A stretch of 64,000 nt of DNA from Bifidobacterium lemurum (GCF_014898175.1 NZ_CP062948.1:2480001-2544000); one strand, 5' to 3'; counted from the stretch's first letter, positions 47,635 through 58,300 are shown. Made by a program: numbers and translations. The notes: generated from the letters alone by a model not told the origin.

Positions 47635-48666
47635 ATGACGAATGAGACTACGATGTCCACGCCCGAGGGAGTGCCGTACGAGTATTGGACGGAAGTGGAC
47701 GGCGATCTGAAGGATTGTCCCGGATCCCTGGCCACGGTTATCAGAGAGGCTCGTCTGGGATTCGTGCGGTACGACGAGGCTCGCGTGCCGTTGTGGCACG
47801 ACCCGGAGGGGATCGACGTCATCGAGGACCTTGGCTACGTCGATGACGCCGATGAGGTGCGCGGTCACAGACTTGACCTGTATCTGCCTCATGATGCCGT
47901 GATTCGTGGCGGGCGGACGCTGCCCGTGTACGTGGATGTGCATGGCGGCGGATTCGTATACGGATACAAGGAGCTCAACCGCAATTTCTGCACGCATCTG
48001 GCCGAGCGCGGCTTCGCCGTGTTCTCGTTGAACTACCGTCCGCTGCCTCAAACCGATTTCGTCGGCCAATTGCGGGATATCGCCCAAGCGCTGACATGGA
48101 TCCGTGAGCATCGTCATGAATATCCCATCGCGCAGGACGGCGTATGGATGACCGGCGATTCCGCCGGTGGATGTTTGGCGTTCTTCACCACGGTGATCGA
48201 ACATTCTCCGGAACTAGCCCGCCAGATCGGTGTGACCCCCAGCGGCGTCAATGTTCTGGGAGCGGCTTTGATCTCCGGCGTGTATGACATGCTTCCGTAT
48301 ATTCCGCGCGAGGATCGCGAGTCCCGGATCGATCCCGATCATAGTTCCCTACTGCATAAATTCTCCGACATCATGTTGGGATGCGTGAAGGATCTGGACC
48401 CACGCGCGTTGGATCTTGGAGAGATCACAAGCACGGTCGACCTGCCGCCGTTGTTCCTGAACACAAGCAGCGACGATTTCATCCAGAACGAGACCTTGCG
48501 TCTCGCCATGCATCTGGCCGAAGCGGGCAAGGACTTCGAACTGCACGATTGGAAGACCGGCAAAGGCGAGAGCCTAGGCCACGTGTTCCCCGTATGCATG
48601 ACATGGCTTGAGGAAAGCGGCATCACGCTCGACATGATCCGCGACTTCACCTACGCTCGCCTGTGA
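47635..48666 (+). CDS. Alpha/beta hydrolase, HSL-type esterase
   Basis: ATG 47635 follows AAGGAG. The 343-residue protein has the HSL-type oxyanion motif YVDVHGGGFVYGY, the nucleophile elbow MTGDSAGGCLAFF (Ser about 178), an acidic residue in LFLNTSSDDF and the catalytic His in LGHVFPV. It would hydrolyse short acyl esters in the cytoplasm. It is divergent from glgA with a 224-base intergenic region that shows no clear operator. Confidence 0.88.
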   Translation: MTNETTMSTPEGVPYEYWTEVDGDLKDCPGSLATVIREARLGFVRYDEARVPLWHDPEGIDVIEDLGYVDDADEVRGHRLDLYLPHDAVIRGGRTLPVYVDVHGGGFVYGYKELNRNFCTHLAERGFAVFSLNYRPLPQTDFVGQLRDIAQALTWIREHRHEYPIAQDGVWMTGDSAGGCLAFFTTVIEHSPELARQIGVTPSGVNVLGAALISGVYDMLPYIPREDRESRIDPDHSSLLHKFSDIMLGCVKDLDPRALDLGEITSTVDLPPLFLNTSSDDFIQNETLRLAMHLAEAGKDFELHDWKTGKGESLGHVFPVCMTWLEESGITLDMIRDFTYARL

Positions 48667-48704
48667 TGCCGCTCGCAGCGAATTGAGCTGAATCTAAAAT
48701 CCAC

Positions 48705-48752
48705 AAGGGCCGTTTGATTCCGCCATTTGGCGGAGCTTATCAAACGGCCCTT
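48705..48752. terminator. Bidirectional terminator hairpin
   Basis: Stem AAGGGCCGTTTGA (48705-48717) pairs with TCAAACGGCCCTT (48740-48752), with an inner CCGCC/GGCGG hairpin. It separates the convergent esterase and surface-protein genes. Confidence 0.85.
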
Positions 48753-48777
48753 ATGGGCTCAGCGCATCAGCCGTGGA

Positions 48778-51700
48778 CTAGTCATTTGCCGCTTTTCTTT
48801 TCAGGAGCACGCATCCGGCTCCGGCAACGGCCATGATGCCCATCAGCGAGAGCGGCAGCGTCTCATCAGAACCGGTTGAGGACAGTTCTTCGGAAAGCAG
48901 TTGCTTCTTAGCCTCCTGCGCTTCCGCCAGTTCCCGCTCAGCCTTTTCCACAGCCTCCTGTTGTGCTTTCTTGTCGGCCTCGGCCTTCTTCAGATCTGCG
49001 AGCTTTTGCTCTGCCTCCTGCTGCGCTTTGACGGCCGCGTCGTAGTCGGCTTGGGCCTGGGCGAGCGTCTCGTCGGCGGCGGACTTGTCGGCGTTGGCCT
49101 CGTCAAGTTTCGTCTTCGCGTCGGCAAGGGCTTTATTGGCTTCATCCAGCTGGGCCTGGGCTGCGGCAATCCGCTCGTCGTAGGTCCGCTGGGCTGCGGC
49201 GAGATTCTGCTGGGCTGCGGCGAGATCGTCGGTCGCCGTCTGCACGGCGGCTTCGGCCTGCTTCTGCTGGGACTCCATCTGCGCCTGCTTTTGCTGGGCG
49301 GCGGCAAGTTGCTGCAGGCTCGTTGCGGAATCGGCCTTGGCCTGCTCATATTCCGCGTCGGCCTGGGCCTTGGCGACGTTCGCCGCGGCGAGCGAAGCGT
49401 TCGCAGTATCGAGATTCTGCTGGGCGGTGTCCACCGCTGCCTGTGCGGTCTCGAGCGCCCCTTGCGCGGCGGCGGTGACATCGGCCAAATTGGTTTGCGC
49501 ATCGGCCAACGCATTATCCGCCTGTGTTTTTGCGGCAGTCGCCGTGTCGAGGACATTCTGGGCCTTGCGGGAATTCTCCTGCGCCGCCGTATAGGCGTCC
49601 CGCTTTGACTGGGCTTCGGCCTGCGCTTTGGTGAGGGCTTCGTCGGCGACGGCCTTAATCGCTTTCGCATCGATAAGTTTCTGCGCAGCGGCTTCGGCCT
49701 GAGTCTTGGTCTCCAGAGCTGAATCGTAATCAGCTTGGGCTTGGACCGCTGCCTCATCGGCATCGGACTTGTCCTGCTTGGCCTGCTCCAGCTTCGCGAT
49801 GGCGGTGTCATACGTCTGCTTGGCCGTATCGTAGGCGGCGCGTTTCGCGTCATAGTCGACGACCACCGCATCCGCTTCGGCCTTCGCGGCTTCGGCATCG
49901 GGAATCGCGGTATCGGACAGTGCGTCCTTGGCCGCATTGTATTCGGCCTGAGCGGCATCGTATGCCGTCTGCTTTTCAGCCTGTGTGGATTCCGCTTCGG
50001 TCAGCTTGTCGCTGGCTTCGTTCAGCAGGGTCTGGGCGTTGTTCGCCTCGTTCAAAGCGGTCTGCTGGGCTTGTGTGAGCGGTGTGATGGCGTTCTGCGC
50101 TTCGGTCAGCGCGGCAACGGCGTTCGACTGGTCTTCGCGAGCGGAGGCAAGCGTGCTGTTCGCCGCGTCCACACGTTTCTGAGCCTCGCGCAGGGCTTCC
50201 TGAGCTTCCTGGGCCTTCGCCTGAGCTTGTTCGACGGCTTCCAAGGCGGACTGGTAGGCGTTTGAGGCGTTCTCCAACCCACTCTTGTAGGCGATGAGCT
50301 GCTGGCGGTACTCGGCGACGGAAACGGCACCATCCTCGGAGTAGGTGTCGAAGTTCTGCGCGTCGGTCATCGAACTTGTATGCGCGAAACCGGTGACGGT
50401 TCCTTCCGGGTCGATGATGTTCAGATAGTGTCCCGTCTGAAGGAAGATGCTCGGATAGTTGACGGAAATCTCATACGCGCTCATGTCGCGCAGTTCCGGG
50501 TTCTCTTCGGCATACTTGTCGAAGAGCGCCTTTTCCTTCGTATACCATGCCGCGAATGGGTCAGCATAACCCCATGCGAGGTTCTGCGCATATGTGGAGT
50601 AGCAGTGCTCCTTGTTGCCGGAATACGTGTTGTAGTCGGCGGCGAGCTGGGCCAACGCTGTCTGATAGTCGCTGACCTTCCACTCCTCCAATCCGAGCGA
50701 GCGGCGAATCTCATTGCCACGGTCAATCAGGTCGAGCGCCTTGAGCATATTGTCGATGCTGGTCGCCGAACCCGCCTCGCCAAGCCTGAGCCATTCATTG
50801 TCCTGACGTTTGACAAGCGCGTTCACCGCGTCGGTCGCGCCCTTGCTTTCGAAGAAGCCGAGCGACCCCTTGGCGAGCTGACTGTCCGCATTGTCGGCGG
50901 CTTCCTTCTTCGACACGGCATCGGCCTGCGCGTCCGCGAGAAGCTGCTCGGCCTCCTTGGCGGCGTTCTTCGCGTCGATAAGCGCCTGCGTGGCTTCCGC
51001 CTGTTCGGCTTCCGCATCCTTCACCGCGTTGTCGGCCTCGTCCTTGGCGGTCTGCTTGTCGGCGACAAGCTGGTTGGCGGCGTTCAGCTTGCTGGTGGCG
51101 TCCTCAAGCGCTTTGGAAGCGTTCGTATAGGCGTTCTGGGCGTTCAGACGGTCGGCCTGAGCCACGGTCGTGTCCTGCATGGCCGCATCCAGCGCGAGCT
51201 TCGCCGCTTCAGCCTTCTTCTGTGCTTTCTCGTAGGCTTCCTGCTTGTCGGAGGCGCTTTTCTTCGCATCCTCCAACGCCTTGTCAGCCTTCGCCTGAGC
51301 GTCCAACGCCGCCTGATACTTGTCAGGGTCGAGCGCGTCGACCGCGTCACCGGCCTTCTCGTCCAGATTCAGCTTGGCATCATCGGCGACGGTCTGAGCC
51401 TTGTCGGCGGCGTCCTGCTTGGCCTGAACGTCATCCTTGGCCGCATCCAAAGCGAGCTTCGCGTCCTCGACCTGCTGGATGATGGCTTCGGTGTCGTACT
51501 TGTCCGCGTTCCGCTGCGCCTCGTCAACGTCCTTCTGGGCGTCATCGGCGGCGGTCTGCCTGTCGGACACGTCACGATCGGCCGCATCCGACTCCTGCTT
51601 GGCCGACATTTCGGCCTTGTCGGCTGCGTCCTTGTCGGCCTGAGCCTTGTCTTTGTTCTGCTGGGCGTTGTCGGCGGCGGTCTGCTTGTCCGCGACGTTC

Positions 51701-52419
51701 TGCTTCGCATCGGTGATGCCGGTCTCGTCCTCGACCTTCGACTGGTTCTGCTTCGCCGTATCCAATGTGGCCTTGGCGCTGTCGGCTTCGGTCTGGGCGT
51801 TCTTTTGGTTGTCGGCGGCGGTGTCGGCGTTCTGCTTCTTGTCGGCTTCGGTCTTCGCGGCGTTGTCGGCGTTCTGTTGGGCGTTCGCGACATCGGTTTT
51901 GGATTGTTCGACGGCCTTGTTCGCGTCCTGAAGGCTCTGCTGGGCTTTGGTGAGTTGCTGATTCGCGTTCTCGATGGCCTGCTGCGCATCGGTCACGATG
52001 GTGCTGTTCTGCGCGTCGTTCACATTCTGCTGGGCCTGCTGCTGACTTTTCGCAGCGGCATCATAGGTCTGTTGGGTTTGCTGTTGCGTGTCATTGGCGT
52101 TCTGCTGGGCCTGTTTCGCCGCGTCAAGGGATTCCTGGGCGGCGGCGACGTGCTGTTTCGCTTCTTCGATGGCTTCTTGGGCGGCCTCTTGGTCGGCCGG
52201 TGTGGACGACTGTGCTTCCTGCACGGCTTGCGCGGCCGTATCCACGGCGTTCTGCGCATCATTCATCGCCACGGTCTCATCCGCGTAGGCTGGCACCGTT
52301 CCTCCGAGCAGCGTGGCGGCGGTGATTGTTGTGGCGACGGTGATTTTCGCGACTTGAGGTGCGTCAATTCGCGTACCGATCGTTTCCGGATGCGATGAGA
52401 TGTGTTTGCCCTGAACCAT
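48778..52419 (-). CDS. Large sortase-anchored coiled-coil surface protein with CAP domain
   Basis: The 1213-residue protein begins with an extended signal peptide (ITVATTITAATLLGGTVPAYA, cleavage after residue about 47). Residues about 50-530 and 700-1170 are Ala/Gln/Asp/Lys-rich coiled coil with many short repeats. Between them, residues about 540-690 are a CAP/SCP-like domain (GNEIRRSLGLEEWKVSDYQ, then YAQNLAWGYADPFAAWYTKE and FLQTGHYLNIIDPEG). The C-terminus is a sorting signal: LSSTG motif, hydrophobic LSLMGIMAVAGAGCVLL and RK-rich tail. It should be wall-anchored by sortase and form a rod presenting the CAP domain. The motif is LSSTG rather than LPxTG. Confidence 0.88.
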   Translation of the reverse strand: MVQGKHISSHPETIGTRIDAPQVAKITVATTITAATLLGGTVPAYADETVAMNDAQNAVDTAAQAVQEAQSSTPADQEAAQEAIEEAKQHVAAAQESLDAAKQAQQNANDTQQQTQQTYDAAAKSQQQAQQNVNDAQNSTIVTDAQQAIENANQQLTKAQQSLQDANKAVEQSKTDVANAQQNADNAAKTEADKKQNADTAADNQKNAQTEADSAKATLDTAKQNQSKVEDETGITDAKQNVADKQTAADNAQQNKDKAQADKDAADKAEMSAKQESDAADRDVSDRQTAADDAQKDVDEAQRNADKYDTEAIIQQVEDAKLALDAAKDDVQAKQDAADKAQTVADDAKLNLDEKAGDAVDALDPDKYQAALDAQAKADKALEDAKKSASDKQEAYEKAQKKAEAAKLALDAAMQDTTVAQADRLNAQNAYTNASKALEDATSKLNAANQLVADKQTAKDEADNAVKDAEAEQAEATQALIDAKNAAKEAEQLLADAQADAVSKKEAADNADSQLAKGSLGFFESKGATDAVNALVKRQDNEWLRLGEAGSATSIDNMLKALDLIDRGNEIRRSLGLEEWKVSDYQTALAQLAADYNTYSGNKEHCYSTYAQNLAWGYADPFAAWYTKEKALFDKYAEENPELRDMSAYEISVNYPSIFLQTGHYLNIIDPEGTVTGFAHTSSMTDAQNFDTYSEDGAVSVAEYRQQLIAYKSGLENASNAYQSALEAVEQAQAKAQEAQEALREAQKRVDAANSTLASAREDQSNAVAALTEAQNAITPLTQAQQTALNEANNAQTLLNEASDKLTEAESTQAEKQTAYDAAQAEYNAAKDALSDTAIPDAEAAKAEADAVVVDYDAKRAAYDTAKQTYDTAIAKLEQAKQDKSDADEAAVQAQADYDSALETKTQAEAAAQKLIDAKAIKAVADEALTKAQAEAQSKRDAYTAAQENSRKAQNVLDTATAAKTQADNALADAQTNLADVTAAAQGALETAQAAVDTAQQNLDTANASLAAANVAKAQADAEYEQAKADSATSLQQLAAAQQKQAQMESQQKQAEAAVQTATDDLAAAQQNLAAAQRTYDERIAAAQAQLDEANKALADAKTKLDEANADKSAADETLAQAQADYDAAVKAQQEAEQKLADLKKAEADKKAQQEAVEKAERELAEAQEAKKQLLSEELSSTGSDETLPLSLMGIMAVAGAGCVLLKRKAAND

Positions 52420-52544
52420 ACTGATTCCTTCCCCTCCGTTGCGCTGATCGCCACGGACAGAGAGTCCTTTGTCAACATTGACTTAAAAACAGCACGGCCA
52501 AGTCGAATGGGTTTCAGCGCGGTTTGCTCTTTGTTCAACTCCGT

Positions 52545-52566
52545 ATTGTATTTTTCCGGGGGGGGG
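52545..52566 (-). promoter_or_regulatory. Promoter-like TACAAT with C9 tract in the -10/-35 spacer
   Basis: On the minus strand the order is CTGAGC (52573-52568), then the nine-C tract (52566-52558), GGAAAAA and TACAAT (52550-52545). This places the tract in the spacer of the probable promoter of the surface-protein gene, about 126 bases before its ATG. The -35 match is weak. Change of tract length would change -35/-10 spacing. Confidence 0.55.
52558..52566 (-). repeat. C9 homopolymer upstream of surface-protein gene
   Basis: Nine C on the minus strand (nine G on the plus strand). It is the only run of this length in the window apart from the toxin tract at 2513-2521. Confidence 0.85.
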
Positions 52567-52595
52567 TGCTCAGTATGACCATATTGTGAAACCGC

Positions 52596-52638
52596 ATGCA
52601 GGAGGCCTCCGCATGAATCATGTGGAGGCCTCCTGCAT
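52596..52638. terminator. Long inverted repeat, probable terminator
   Basis: ATGCAGGAGGCCTCC followed by a GCATGA arm pairs with TCATGTGGAGGCCTCC then TGCAT, 20 bp with one mismatch and a one-base loop. It lies just downstream of the minus-strand gene 52657-53121 and upstream of the C9 promoter. Confidence 0.75.
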
Positions 52639-52656
52639 CAATCGTCAAAATCGGTG

Positions 52657-53121
52657 TTATACCGCGGTGCCGTGGGCGTCGAGGTTGGGATTGTGCTTGG
52701 GATCGCCGGCGGTGAAGAACAGGCTGAGCACGCCGACGACGAAGACGCCGGAGATGGTGGCGACCAGCCAGATCGGATGGCTAGGCAGCCACATCACCAC
52801 GAAGAACGCGATGATGGACAGGGCGATCAGCGTCCAGCTGCCCACGCGGAACCATTGGCGCAACGAATGCGGCGCTTTGAACATCTTCGGATTCGTGTAG
52901 TTCGGATTGGTGGTCAGCGTGGTGTCGGTGGCCGTGACCGAACCGCCGGTCGGCTTCCATTCGCCGCCGTCCAGCCCCTCCTGCAGGCGCATCGACTTCT
53001 GCTGCAGCGCGTATTCGTCGATCATGCCCGAGCGTCCACGCCCACGGGTCTGGTCATACTGGGACGGGATTCCGCGACGCGCGTTCTTCGCATCCTTGCG
53101 GCGTTCTGCACGATTCGGCAT
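52657..53121 (-). CDS. Conserved two-helix membrane protein, unknown function
   Basis: The 154-residue protein has a basic N-terminus (MPNRAERRKDAKNARRG), a hydrophilic stretch with a Thr/Asn-rich loop, then two membrane helices near 95-112 (VGSWTLIALSIIAFFVVMW) and 116-138 (PIWLVATISGVFVVGVLSLFF), and a short tail. Topology suggests an inner-membrane protein with its N-terminal domain in the cytoplasm. I do not recognise a named family. It stands alone between terminator hairpins. Confidence 0.75.
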   Translation of the reverse strand: MPNRAERRKDAKNARRGIPSQYDQTRGRGRSGMIDEYALQQKSMRLQEGLDGGEWKPTGGSVTATDTTLTTNPNYTNPKMFKAPHSLRQWFRVGSWTLIALSIIAFFVVMWLPSHPIWLVATISGVFVVGVLSLFFTAGDPKHNPNLDAHGTAV

Positions 53122-53312
53122 TGAGTCAACTCCTTATTCACGAGATTGGCGGATAACGCTGGAACACAGTGTACCCCAGCCCCTCCCGTCAGGGGCGGAA
53201 CGCCGCTTCATGCGGATGATGTTCGGGCTGATGGGATGCCGTCCTCCCGCCATGTGCGGACCGACGTTTCGGAAAACGCCTTTTCAGACCCGCAATCCCA
53301 CCCAGATTGCGC

Positions 53313-53570
53313 TCAATCCTTATTCTCCTGAATCCTCTGGGTGATCTGAATCATGCAGATCAGCAGACCGATCACCGTGACCACCAGTGCGACGGCCATC
53401 GCGACGGCGAGATCCATGCCGAACAGTCCCGGCAAGGCGGTCGTCTCCCCCGTGCCGTCAACGGAGGCGAAAAACGGCGTGGCGACCACGCTTGCCGCGA
53501 ACAGTATGGCGCTGGATATGAATCCCATCGTCATAAGCGTCAATCCGAACTGCCAGATCTTGTCCATCAT
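53313..53570 (-). CDS. Small two-helix membrane protein
   Basis: The 85-residue protein contains two hydrophobic helices (FGLTLMTMGFISSAILFAAS and GLFGMDLAVAMAVALVVTVIGLLICMI) and a charged C-terminus. GAGACATG-type spacing upstream gives a reasonable ribosome binding site. Similar short proteins (OadG/YgaP-like in size) occur as membrane accessory subunits, but no partner gene is adjacent; function unknown. Confidence 0.65.
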   Translation of the reverse strand: MMDKIWQFGLTLMTMGFISSAILFAASVVATPFFASVDGTGETTALPGLFGMDLAVAMAVALVVTVIGLLICMIQITQRIQENKD

Positions 53571-53765
53571 GTCTCCTTCTCAAAACCGCAAGAACAATCC
53601 AATGCGTCCTTGCATCGGCAATATCATTATGTGTCCCCAAGAAAAATAAAGTCAACACGCATGGACTGCGGCGCATGCGTGTATGGGCGCTTATCAAGTC
53701 ATGGAAGACCCGTCCAATCGCGGATCCCGCTTCTTGGTAAGAAAGACAAGCGACATAAAACGCAA

Positions 53766-53789
53766 GTGGCCCCTCGGGTGAGGGGCCAC
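53766..53789. terminator. Terminator hairpin after gltD
   Basis: A perfect 10-bp stem GTGGCCCCTC / GAGGGGCCAC with loop GGGT, about 30 bases after the gltD stop on the minus strand. The preceding 53571-53765 holds no supported gene. Confidence 0.8.
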
Positions 53790-53822
53790 GAATGCGACGC
53801 GTCGAATCTATAGGCGCGAGTA

Positions 53823-55355
53823 TCAGCGCGGCAATGCCATCGGACGCTGGGAGGCGACGATCGGCTTGGGCAGTTCGGTCGCGCCGGTCAGATACTCGTC
53901 GACGGCGGCCGCGCAGGAACGGCCTTCGGAGATGGCCCACACGACCAGGCTCTGGCCGCGGCCGGCGTCACCGCAGGCGAACACGCCGTCCTGCGAGGTG
54001 GCGAAGCCGTCGTTGCGGGCCACGTTGCCGCGGCCGTCCAACTCCACCGGCAGCTGGTCGACAAGCGTGGTGGTGTCCGGATGCAGGAAGCCCACGGAGA
54101 TCAGCACCAGATCGGCGGGGATCACGCGCTCGGTGCCGGGCTGGCGGGTGAACGGACCGTTCTCCCCCGGTGCCACGTCCACGACCCGCAAGCCGGTCAC
54201 ATGGCCGTTCTCATCGGCGATGAAGCCTTCGGTGGCGGTCGAGTTCTCGACATGCACACGGGCCTGCTCCTCGTCGGAACCCACGAAGTTCACCGAATCG
54301 GTGCTGTACATGTAGGTGCCGCCCTCCTCCATCGAGGAGGTCTTCTGGTACAGACGGGCGTAGGTCGGCCACGGCTGGCCCTCGGGGCGCTCGGTGGGCT
54401 CCTTCGGCATGATCTGCAGCACGGTCACGTCCTTCGCGCCCTGACGGATCGAGGTGCCGAGGCAGTCGGAGCCGGTGTCGCCGCCGCCGATCACCACCAC
54501 ATGCTTGCCCGCGGCGGTGATGTCGTTCTTGGTCTCCAAACCGTACACACGACGGGTCGCGTCGGGCAGGAAGTCCATGGCGAAGTGGATGCCCTTGAGC
54601 TCGCGGCCGGGCAGGTTCATATCGCGCGGCACGGTGGATCCGATGGCCACGACCACCGCGTCGTATCGGTCGCGCAGATCGTCCCAGGAGATGTCCTTGC
54701 CGATTTCCACGCCCGTCTTGAACACGGTGCCCTCGGCCTCCATCTGCTCCACGCGACGGTCGATCAGGCCCTTGTCGAGCTTGAAGTTCGGGATGCCGAA
54801 GCGCAGCAGGCCGCCGACCCGCTCGTCGCGCTCGTAGACGACCACTGTGTGGCCGGCGCGCGTGAGCTGCTGGGCGCAGGCCAGACCCGCGGGGCCGGAG
54901 CCGACGACCGCGACGGTCTGGTCGGTGAGGCGCTGCGGCGGCAGCGGCTTGACATAGCCGAGCTGCCACGCCTGGTCGATGATGGCGAGCTCGTCGTTCT
55001 TGATCATCGTCGGCGGCTGGAAGATGCCGAGCACGCAGGCCGACTCGCACAGGGCCGGGCAGATGCGGCTGGTGAACTCGGGGAAGTTGCTGGTCATGGA
55101 CAGGCGGTTGTAGGCGTCCTCCCACTTGCCCTGACGCACCAGATCGTTCCATTCGGGGATGAGGTTGCCCAACGGGCAGCCGGTCATGCAGAACGGGGTA
55201 CCGCAATCCATGCAGCGGGCCGCCTGCTCGCGGGTCCACGGCTGCAGGCCGGATTCGGCGTGCACATCGCACCAATCCTTGATGCGCTCCTCGACGGGGC
55301 GCTCGGCCAACTCGCGGCGGGTGCGGACTTTCAGAAATCCTCTCGGGTCGCTCAT
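53823..55355 (-). CDS. gltD: Glutamate synthase small subunit
   Basis: The 510-residue protein has the N-terminal iron-sulfur cysteines CMDCGTPFCMTGCPLGN, the FAD-binding AVVGSGPAGLACAQQL and the NADPH-binding VVIGGGDTGSDCLGT. It passes electrons from NADPH through FAD to the large subunit. One base separates it from the gltB stop, so both are one operon. Length is typical. Confidence 0.95.
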   Translation of the reverse strand: MSDPRGFLKVRTRRELAERPVEERIKDWCDVHAESGLQPWTREQAARCMDCGTPFCMTGCPLGNLIPEWNDLVRQGKWEDAYNRLSMTSNFPEFTSRICPALCESACVLGIFQPPTMIKNDELAIIDQAWQLGYVKPLPPQRLTDQTVAVVGSGPAGLACAQQLTRAGHTVVVYERDERVGGLLRFGIPNFKLDKGLIDRRVEQMEAEGTVFKTGVEIGKDISWDDLRDRYDAVVVAIGSTVPRDMNLPGRELKGIHFAMDFLPDATRRVYGLETKNDITAAGKHVVVIGGGDTGSDCLGTSIRQGAKDVTVLQIMPKEPTERPEGQPWPTYARLYQKTSSMEEGGTYMYSTDSVNFVGSDEEQARVHVENSTATEGFIADENGHVTGLRVVDVAPGENGPFTRQPGTERVIPADLVLISVGFLHPDTTTLVDQLPVELDGRGNVARNDGFATSQDGVFACGDAGRGQSLVVWAISEGRSCAAAVDEYLTGATELPKPIVASQRPMALPR

Positions 55356-55356
55356 G

Positions 55357-58300
55357 TCAGCGCGCTCCTTCCATAACCTGCTCGTACACCTGTTCCCAGA
55401 CGCCGGGCGAATTGAAATCGATATCGTTGGCCTCGGCCTCGGCCATCGCGTTCGTCATCGCGACGAACTGCTTGGGCACCACATGCGTGAAGCGGGCCTT
55501 GGCCTGCTCCCAGTCGGCGAGCAGTTCGGCCGCGAACGCGGAGCCGGTCTCCTCGGCATGCGTTTTGACCAGCGCGCGCACGGTCCGCTCATGCTCCGCG
55601 TCCAGCGGCTGGAAGAGCAGCGCGCCGCTCTTGACCGCGCTCGGATTCACTTTGGACATGTCGAGGTCGAGCATGTACACGTGGCCTCCGGAGAAGCCCG
55701 CGCCGAAGTTGCGTCCTGTGGGGCCGAGGATGACGACGGTGCCGCCGGTCATATACTCGCAGCCGTGGTCGCCCACACCCTCCACCACGAAGGTCGCGCC
55801 GCCGTTGCGCACGCCGAAGCGTTCGCCCGCGCGGCCGGCCACGAAGATCTGGCCGGAGGTCGCGCCGAAGCCGGTCACGTTGCCGGCGATCACGTTCTCA
55901 TGCGTGTCGAAGGTGACGCCCTCTTCGGGGCGCACGATCATACGGCCGCCGGAGATGCCCTTGCCCGCGTAGTCGTTGACCTCGCCGTAGACGCGCATTG
56001 TCTCGCCGCGTGGGATGAACGCGCCGATGGACTGGCCGCCCGCGCCGTGGAAGGTCATGTCGATGGTGTCGTCGGGCAGGCCCTCGGCGCCGTAGCGCTT
56101 GGTGATCTCATAGCCGACCATGGTGCCGAGCGTGCGGTTCACGTTGCGGATCGGCATGTCGATGCGCACGGGCTCCTTGTTCTCGAGCGCCGGCTGGGCC
56201 ATGGCGATGAGCTCGTTGTCGAGCGCCTTCTCCAGCTCGTGGTTCTGCGGCTCGGTGTTGTGCAGGATCGTGCCGGGCACCGGGCCGGGCTGCATGAGCA
56301 CGTGGCTCAGGTCGATGCCGTCGGACTTCCAGCGCTTGATCGCCTCGTTCTGGTCGAGGCATTCGACGTGGCCGACCGCCTCCTGAAGCGTGCGGAAGCC
56401 CAGCTGGGCGAGCAGCTCGCGCACCTCCTCGGCGATGAACATGAAGAAGTTCACCACATGCTCGGGCTTGCCCGTGAACCGGGCCCTAAGCTCCGGATCC
56501 TGGGTGGCGATGCCCTGCGGGCAGGTGTTCTTCTGGCATGCGCGCATCATCACGCAGCCCTCGACGATCAGCGCGGCGGTGGCGAAGCCGAACTCCTCGG
56601 CACCCAGCAACGCGGCGATCATCACGTCGCGGCCGGTTTTCAGCTCGCCGTCGCACTGCACGATGATGCGCGAGCGCAGGCCGTTCAGGATCAGCGTCTG
56701 CTGGGTTTCGCTCAGGCCGATCTCCCACGGGGTGCCGGCGTGCTTGATCGCGTTGAGCGGAGCCGCGCCGGTGCCGCCGTCGTAGCCGGAGATGAGCACC
56801 ACGTCGGCATGGCATTTGGCCACGCCCGCGGCGATGGTGCCCACGCCGAACTCGGAGACGAGCTTGACGTGGATGCGGGCCTGGGGATTGGCCATCTTCG
56901 CATCGTTGATCAGCTGCTTCAGGTCCTCGATGGAGTAGATGTCGTGGTGCGGCGGCGGGGAGATCAACTCCACGCCGGGCGTCGCGTGACGCACCTTGGC
57001 GATCCACGGCGGCACCTTCGCGCCGGGCAGATGGCCGCCCTCGCCGGGCTTGGCGCCCTGGGCGAGCTTGATCTGCAGGTCGGTGGCGTGCACGAGGTAG
57101 TCGCTGGTCACGCCGAATCGCGCGGAGGCGATCTGCTTGATCTTGCTCACGCGCTCGTCGTCGCGCAGACGTTCCGGGGACTCGCCGCCCTCGCCGGAGT
57201 TGGAGCGCGCGCCGATGCGGTTCATGGCGATGGCGAGCGTCTCGTGCGCCTCCTGTGAGATGGAGCCGTAGCTCATGGCGCCCGTGGAGAAGCGCTTGAC
57301 GATTTCGGAAGCCGGCTCGACCTCCGAGATGTCGATCGGCTTGCGCGCGTTGGTGAACTTCATCAGGCCGCGCAGCGTCATCAGACGGTTGGAGGTGTCG
57401 TCGATGTGGTGCGAGTACTTCTTGAACATCTGGTAGTCGCCGCGCTGGGTCGACTGCTGCAGCAGGAAGATCGCCTCGGGATCGTTGAGATGCTCCTCGC
57501 CGGTGCGGCGCCACTTGTAGTCGCCGCCCGTGCGCAGATTGCGGTGCGGGGTCGCGGTCCACTGGTTCGGATAGGCCACGCGATGGCGGATGGCCACCTC
57601 CTCGGCGATCTCGTCGAGGCCGACGCCGCCCACGCGCGACGTGGTGCCGGTGAAGTACTCGTCGATGATCTCCTTGTTCAGGCCCACGGCCTCGAACAGC
57701 TGCGCGCCGCGGTAGCTCATGATGGTGCTCACGCCCATCTTCGACATGATCTTGAGCACGCCGGTCGACAGCGCCTTGGTGAGGTTCCTCACGGCGGTTT
57801 CGGCGTCCACGGTGAGGTATCCGGTGCGTGAGAGGTCCTCGACGGATTCGAACGCGAGGTACGGGTTCACGCAGGCCGCGCCGTAGGCGATGAGCAGCGC
57901 CACATGGTGCACCTCGCGCACGTCGCCGGCCTCCACGGCCATGGAGATCTGCGTGCGCGTGTGGCAGCGCAGCAGGTGGTGCTGCACGGCGGAGGTGAGC
58001 AGCAGCGACGGGATCGGTCCCCACGTGTGGTTCGAATCGCGGTCGGAGAGCACGATGAAGTTCTTGCCGCCTTCGATCGCGAGATCGATTTCGGCGAAGA
58101 TCTCGTCGAGGCGCTCCTGAAGCGCCTTGCCGCCGCCGGCGACCTGGTAGAGGCCCTTGACCACATACGGCTTGTAGTATCCGCCGAGGATCTTGGCGCG
58201 GTCGAGGCGCTTGAGCTGGGCCATCTCATCGGAGTTGATGACGGGCAGCGGGATGAGGATCTTCTTGGCGTGCAACGCGGAATCGCTCAGCAGGTTCGGC

